This document shows, one piece after another, positions 61,914 to 64,000 of a stretch of DNA of 64,000 nucleotides. Each line of letters begins with the position of its first letter. Position 1 is the stretch's first letter. The notes under the pieces were generated by a model. That model made no database searches. It was not told the origin of the DNA and saw nothing but the letters and a program-made list of their open reading frames with translations. A program made the translations under genes and the position numbers. Origin of the DNA: CAWDZK01 sp963807005 (GTDB lineage: Bacteria > Actinomycetota > Actinomycetes > JACCUZ01); contig CAWDZK010000001.1 in NCBI GenBank assembly GCA_963807005.1, positions 992,001 through 1,056,000 on the forward strand, read 5' to 3'.

Positions 61914-62167
61914 GCAGACCGGTCCGTACCTGCGTGGGCTGCCGGCAGCGGGCCGACGCCGCCGAGCTGCTGCGGGTCGTCGCCGGCGCGGGAGCCGTGC
62001 TGCCCGACCCGTCGCGCCGGCTGCCCGGCCGCGGCGCGCACGTCCACCCGGTGGCCGCGTGCCTCGACCTGGCCGAGAAGCGGCGGGCCTTCCCGCGCGC
62101 GCTGCGGGTGCCGGGGCCGCTGGACACCTCAGCCGTCCGCGCCGCGCTCACCCCCGGCCCCCCGTAG
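61910..62167 (+). CDS. ylxR: YlxR-family RNA-binding protein (DUF448)
   Basis: 85 residues. RTCVGCRQRADAAELLRVV and GRGAHVHPVAACLDLAEKRRAFPRAL are the family hallmarks. Nearly always nusA-ylxR-infB in this order. Here infB does not follow: after the stop at 62167 come the palindromic repeat and oppositely oriented genes. Start GTG 61910 overlaps nusA. Role: RNA binding, regulation reported in some bacteria. Confidence 0.92.
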   Translation: MSRPVRTCVGCRQRADAAELLRVVAGAGAVLPDPSRRLPGRGAHVHPVAACLDLAEKRRAFPRALRVPGPLDTSAVRAALTPGPP

Positions 62168-62170
62168 CCC

Positions 62171-62230
62171 TCGACTGGCGGAAGTCTTCAGTGCTGTACC
62201 GGTCCAGAACTGCAGACTTCCGCCAGTCGA
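62171..62230. repeat. Dispersed palindromic repeat, copy 2
   Basis: TCGACTGGCGGAAGTCT (62171-62187) and AGACTTCCGCCAGTCGA (62214-62230) are perfect 17-bp inverted repeats; with one mismatch the arms reach 22 bp. The loop contains ACCGGT. Outer arms match copy 1 (11681-11741) almost exactly and a G-run again follows the right arm, while the loops differ. It starts 4 nt after the ylxR stop. Confidence 0.88.
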
Positions 62231-62260
62231 CGGGGGGTGGGTCACCTGGGCGGGGGTGGG

Positions 62261-62941
62261 TCACGTGGGCGGGCGGGTGGCCACCGTGAGGCGGGGGAGC
62301 AGTGGCTGGACCAGCGGGCCGATGGCGACGGCGTACAGCACGGTGGCCGGGCCGAGCGTCCCGCCGAGCAGCCACCCGGTGGCCACGACGGTCACCTCGA
62401 TCCCGGTGCGCACCAGTCGCACCGACGTCCCGGTGCGGGCCACCAGCCCGGTCATCAGCCCGTCGCGCGGGCCGGGACCGAGCCGTACGCCGATGTAGGC
62501 GGCGGTCGCCACCGCGTTGAGGACGATGCCGGCGGGGACCAGCAGCACCCGCAGGGTGAGGGAGTGCGCCTCCGGGATCACGGCAAGGGCCAGGTCGACC
62601 GCTACCCCGATGACCACGACGTTGCTGACCGTCCCGAACCCCGGGCGCTGGCGCAGCGGGATCCACAGCAGCAGGACGAGCGCGCCGACGACCGCCGAGA
62701 CCAGGCCCAGCGAGCCGCCCACCGTGCGGGCCAGCCCCTGGTGCAGGACGTCCCAGGGCATGACACCGAGGCCGGCCCGGACGAGCAGCGCCATCGAGAC
62801 CCCGTACAGCGCGAGGCCGAGGTAGAGCTGGACCAGCCGGCGGGGCAGGCCGCGGTGTCCGGACGCCGGGGCGGCCGGTTCCGGCGACTGCGGTGCTGCC
62901 GGGAGTGCGAGGGGCAGGGGATCGGCGCTCACGGTCTCCAT
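62261..62941 (-). CDS. YczE/YitT-family membrane protein
   Basis: 226 residues. After a Pro/Ala-rich lead, RRLVQLYLGLALYGVSMALLVRAGLGVMPWDVLHQGLA is the family motif, and five transmembrane segments follow. GLGPGPRDGLMTGLVARTG-like VRLGPGPRDGLMTGL is also diagnostic. Members are often paired with MocR-type regulators, as here (divergent, 54-nt gap). Transport of a vitamin-B6-type or amino compound is speculative. Confidence 0.87.
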   Translation of the reverse strand: METVSADPLPLALPAAPQSPEPAAPASGHRGLPRRLVQLYLGLALYGVSMALLVRAGLGVMPWDVLHQGLARTVGGSLGLVSAVVGALVLLLWIPLRQRPGFGTVSNVVVIGVAVDLALAVIPEAHSLTLRVLLVPAGIVLNAVATAAYIGVRLGPGPRDGLMTGLVARTGTSVRLVRTGIEVTVVATGWLLGGTLGPATVLYAVAIGPLVQPLLPRLTVATRPPT

Positions 62942-62995
62942 GCTGCGCCACGATTGGCCTGGCACAAGCAGTCCATTTGCGGGACAGTGGCTGGC

Positions 62996-64000
62996 GTGAG
63001 CGTCGTGGGCACCGCGCGGGTCCGGGAGCTGGTGGGAGACCTGACGGGCGACCGGTCCCCGGCGTACGTGAACCTGGCCGGCCGGCTCCGGCTGCTGGTC
63101 GCGGACGGCCGGCTGCCCGTCGGCGACCGGCTGCCCGCCGAGCGCGAGCTGGCCGGGGCGCTGCACCTGAGCCGCGCGACCGTGGCGGCCGCCTACCGGC
63201 TGCTGCGCGACCAGGGCTGGGCCGACGCCCGGCAGGGGTCGGGCACCTGGACCCGGCTGCCGGTCGGCCCGTCGCGCGGCGCCTGGCTCCCCGAGCCGGC
63301 CCGGCCCGGGGTCCTCGACCTCGCGCACGCCGCGCCGGCGGCGCCGCCGCAGGTGCCGGCGGCGTTCGCCGCCGCCCTGGACGAGCTGCCGCGGCTGCTG
63401 CCCGGCCACGGCTACCACCCGCAGGGCCTGCCGGAGCTGCGGGCCCGGGTCGCGGCGCGCTACACCGACCGAGGGCTCCCGACCCGTCCCGAGGAGGTGC
63501 TCGTGACCGCCGGGGCTCTGCACGGCGTGACCGTCGCCGTCGAGGCGCTGGCCCGCCGGGGGGAGCGGGTCCTGGTCGAGCACCCGACGTACCCGAACGC
63601 GCTGGACGCGGTCCGCGTGCGCGGCCGGCGGGCCGTCCCGGTGGCGGTGTCGGCGGACGACCCGGACGGGGCCGTACGCGACCTCACCCGGGCGGTGCGG
63701 TCGACCAGGCCGGGCCTGGCCTACCTGATGCCGGACTTCCAGAACCCGACCGGCATGCTGCTCGACGAGTCCCACCGGCGCCGGCTGGCGGCCGGCCTGG
63801 AGCAGGCCGGGACCGTTGCGGTCGTCGACGAGACCCTGGTCGACCTGGGCCTCGACACCGGCCCCGACACCGGCCCCGACATCGGCCCCGACAGGGGACC
63901 CGACGGCGAGCCGCCGGCGCCGTTCGCCGCGTTCGCCCGCCCGGGCGCGGTCGTCTCGGTCGGGTCCCTGAGCAAGAGCTTCTGGGGCGGGCTGCGGGTC
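62996..64000 (+). CDS. MocR/PdxR-type GntR-aminotransferase regulator (3' end outside window)
   Basis: 335 residues are visible. N-terminal GntR HTH (PAYVNLAGRLRLLVADGRLPVGDRLPAERELAGALHLSRATVAAAYRLLRDQGW, ~residues 24-77) joined to an aminotransferase fold (GYHPQGLPELRARVA, VEHPTYPN, MPDFQNPTGM). The PLP lysine is in SVGSLSKSFWGG at the window edge. A tandem DTGP insert interrupts the domain at ~287-302. GTG 62996 is 7 nt after GACAGT, consistent with leaderless expression. It probably controls the divergent YczE gene in response to a PLP-linked effector. Confidence 0.88.
   Translation, partial: MSVVGTARVRELVGDLTGDRSPAYVNLAGRLRLLVADGRLPVGDRLPAERELAGALHLSRATVAAAYRLLRDQGWADARQGSGTWTRLPVGPSRGAWLPEPARPGVLDLAHAAPAAPPQVPAAFAAALDELPRLLPGHGYHPQGLPELRARVAARYTDRGLPTRPEEVLVTAGALHGVTVAVEALARRGERVLVEHPTYPNALDAVRVRGRRAVPVAVSADDPDGAVRDLTRAVRSTRPGLAYLMPDFQNPTGMLLDESHRRRLAAGLEQAGTVAVVDETLVDLGLDTGPDTGPDIGPDRGPDGEPPAPFAAFARPGAVVSVGSLSKSFWGGLRV
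63854..63901 (+). repeat. Four 12-bp tandem units inside the MocR gene
   Basis: Units GACACCGGCCCC, GACACCGGCCCC, GACATCGGCCCC and GACAGGGGACCC encode DTGP, DTGP, DIGP and DRGP. They sit in a loop of the aminotransferase-like domain right after the conserved VVDETLVDLGL segment and look like recent slippage. Confidence 0.85.

Overview
The window is high-GC DNA from an actinomycete. It has the actinobacterial order dprA-xerC-whiG-rpsB-tsf-pyrH-frr-cdsA-rlmN, a WhiG/FliA-type sigma factor, a mycothiol-dependent formaldehyde dehydrogenase (MscR), many GTG starts and several probable leaderless promoters. The genus cannot be fixed from sequence alone. A member of the Frankiales, Geodermatophilales or Nocardioidales and their relatives is the most natural guess.

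Layout. 1-11661 (+) is a conserved core block: DNA processing and chromosome resolution (dprA, xerC), whiG, a small insert (class V aminotransferase, cupin, degenerate M23 protein), then rpsB-tsf-pyrH-frr-cdsA-rlmN and a DivIVA-repeat protein. A palindromic repeat sits at 11681-11741. 11762-18721 (-) holds a Rieske/haem-type membrane pair, fructosamine kinase, F420/PPOX protein, low-MW phosphatase, FAD amine oxidase, putrescine-type aminotransferase and an Lrp regulator. 18893-36757 is mainly a polyamine island: two aldehyde dehydrogenases, amidohydrolase, a complete PotDABC importer, FAD amine oxidase, agmatinase, a saccharopine-dehydrogenase-like enzyme, the mscR/MBL/DUF952 group, and gabT divergent from another aldehyde dehydrogenase. 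Together these could take agmatine or putrescine from uptake through 4-aminobutanal and GABA to succinate. 36909-42404 carries an HTH protein, TetR-MMPL efflux, a secreted trypsin-like protease with a small downstream ORF, and a YihY membrane protein. 42460-62167 is core again (dxr-rseP-ispG-GNAT, proS, rimP-nusA-ylxR), interrupted by an ABC exporter pair, HAD/TauE/APH genes, and a subtilase coupled to a GGDEF-EAL protein. A second copy of the palindromic repeat at 62171-62230 lies just after ylxR, where infB is expected but absent. The window ends in a divergent YczE/MocR pair.

Main points. (1) One palindromic repeat family marks both places where a conserved core operon stops. (2) A sigma-28/WhiG-like promoter precedes the subtilase/GGDEF-EAL operon, and whiG itself is in the window. 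(3) Three otherwise well-conserved genes (Rieske, FAD oxidoreductase, DUF952) are broken by four single-base insertions in total. Assembly error is the simplest explanation. (4) A GAATCCG-type motif recurs at several polyamine-gene promoters beside an Lrp regulator. No tRNA, rRNA, CRISPR array, insertion sequence or prophage was recognised.
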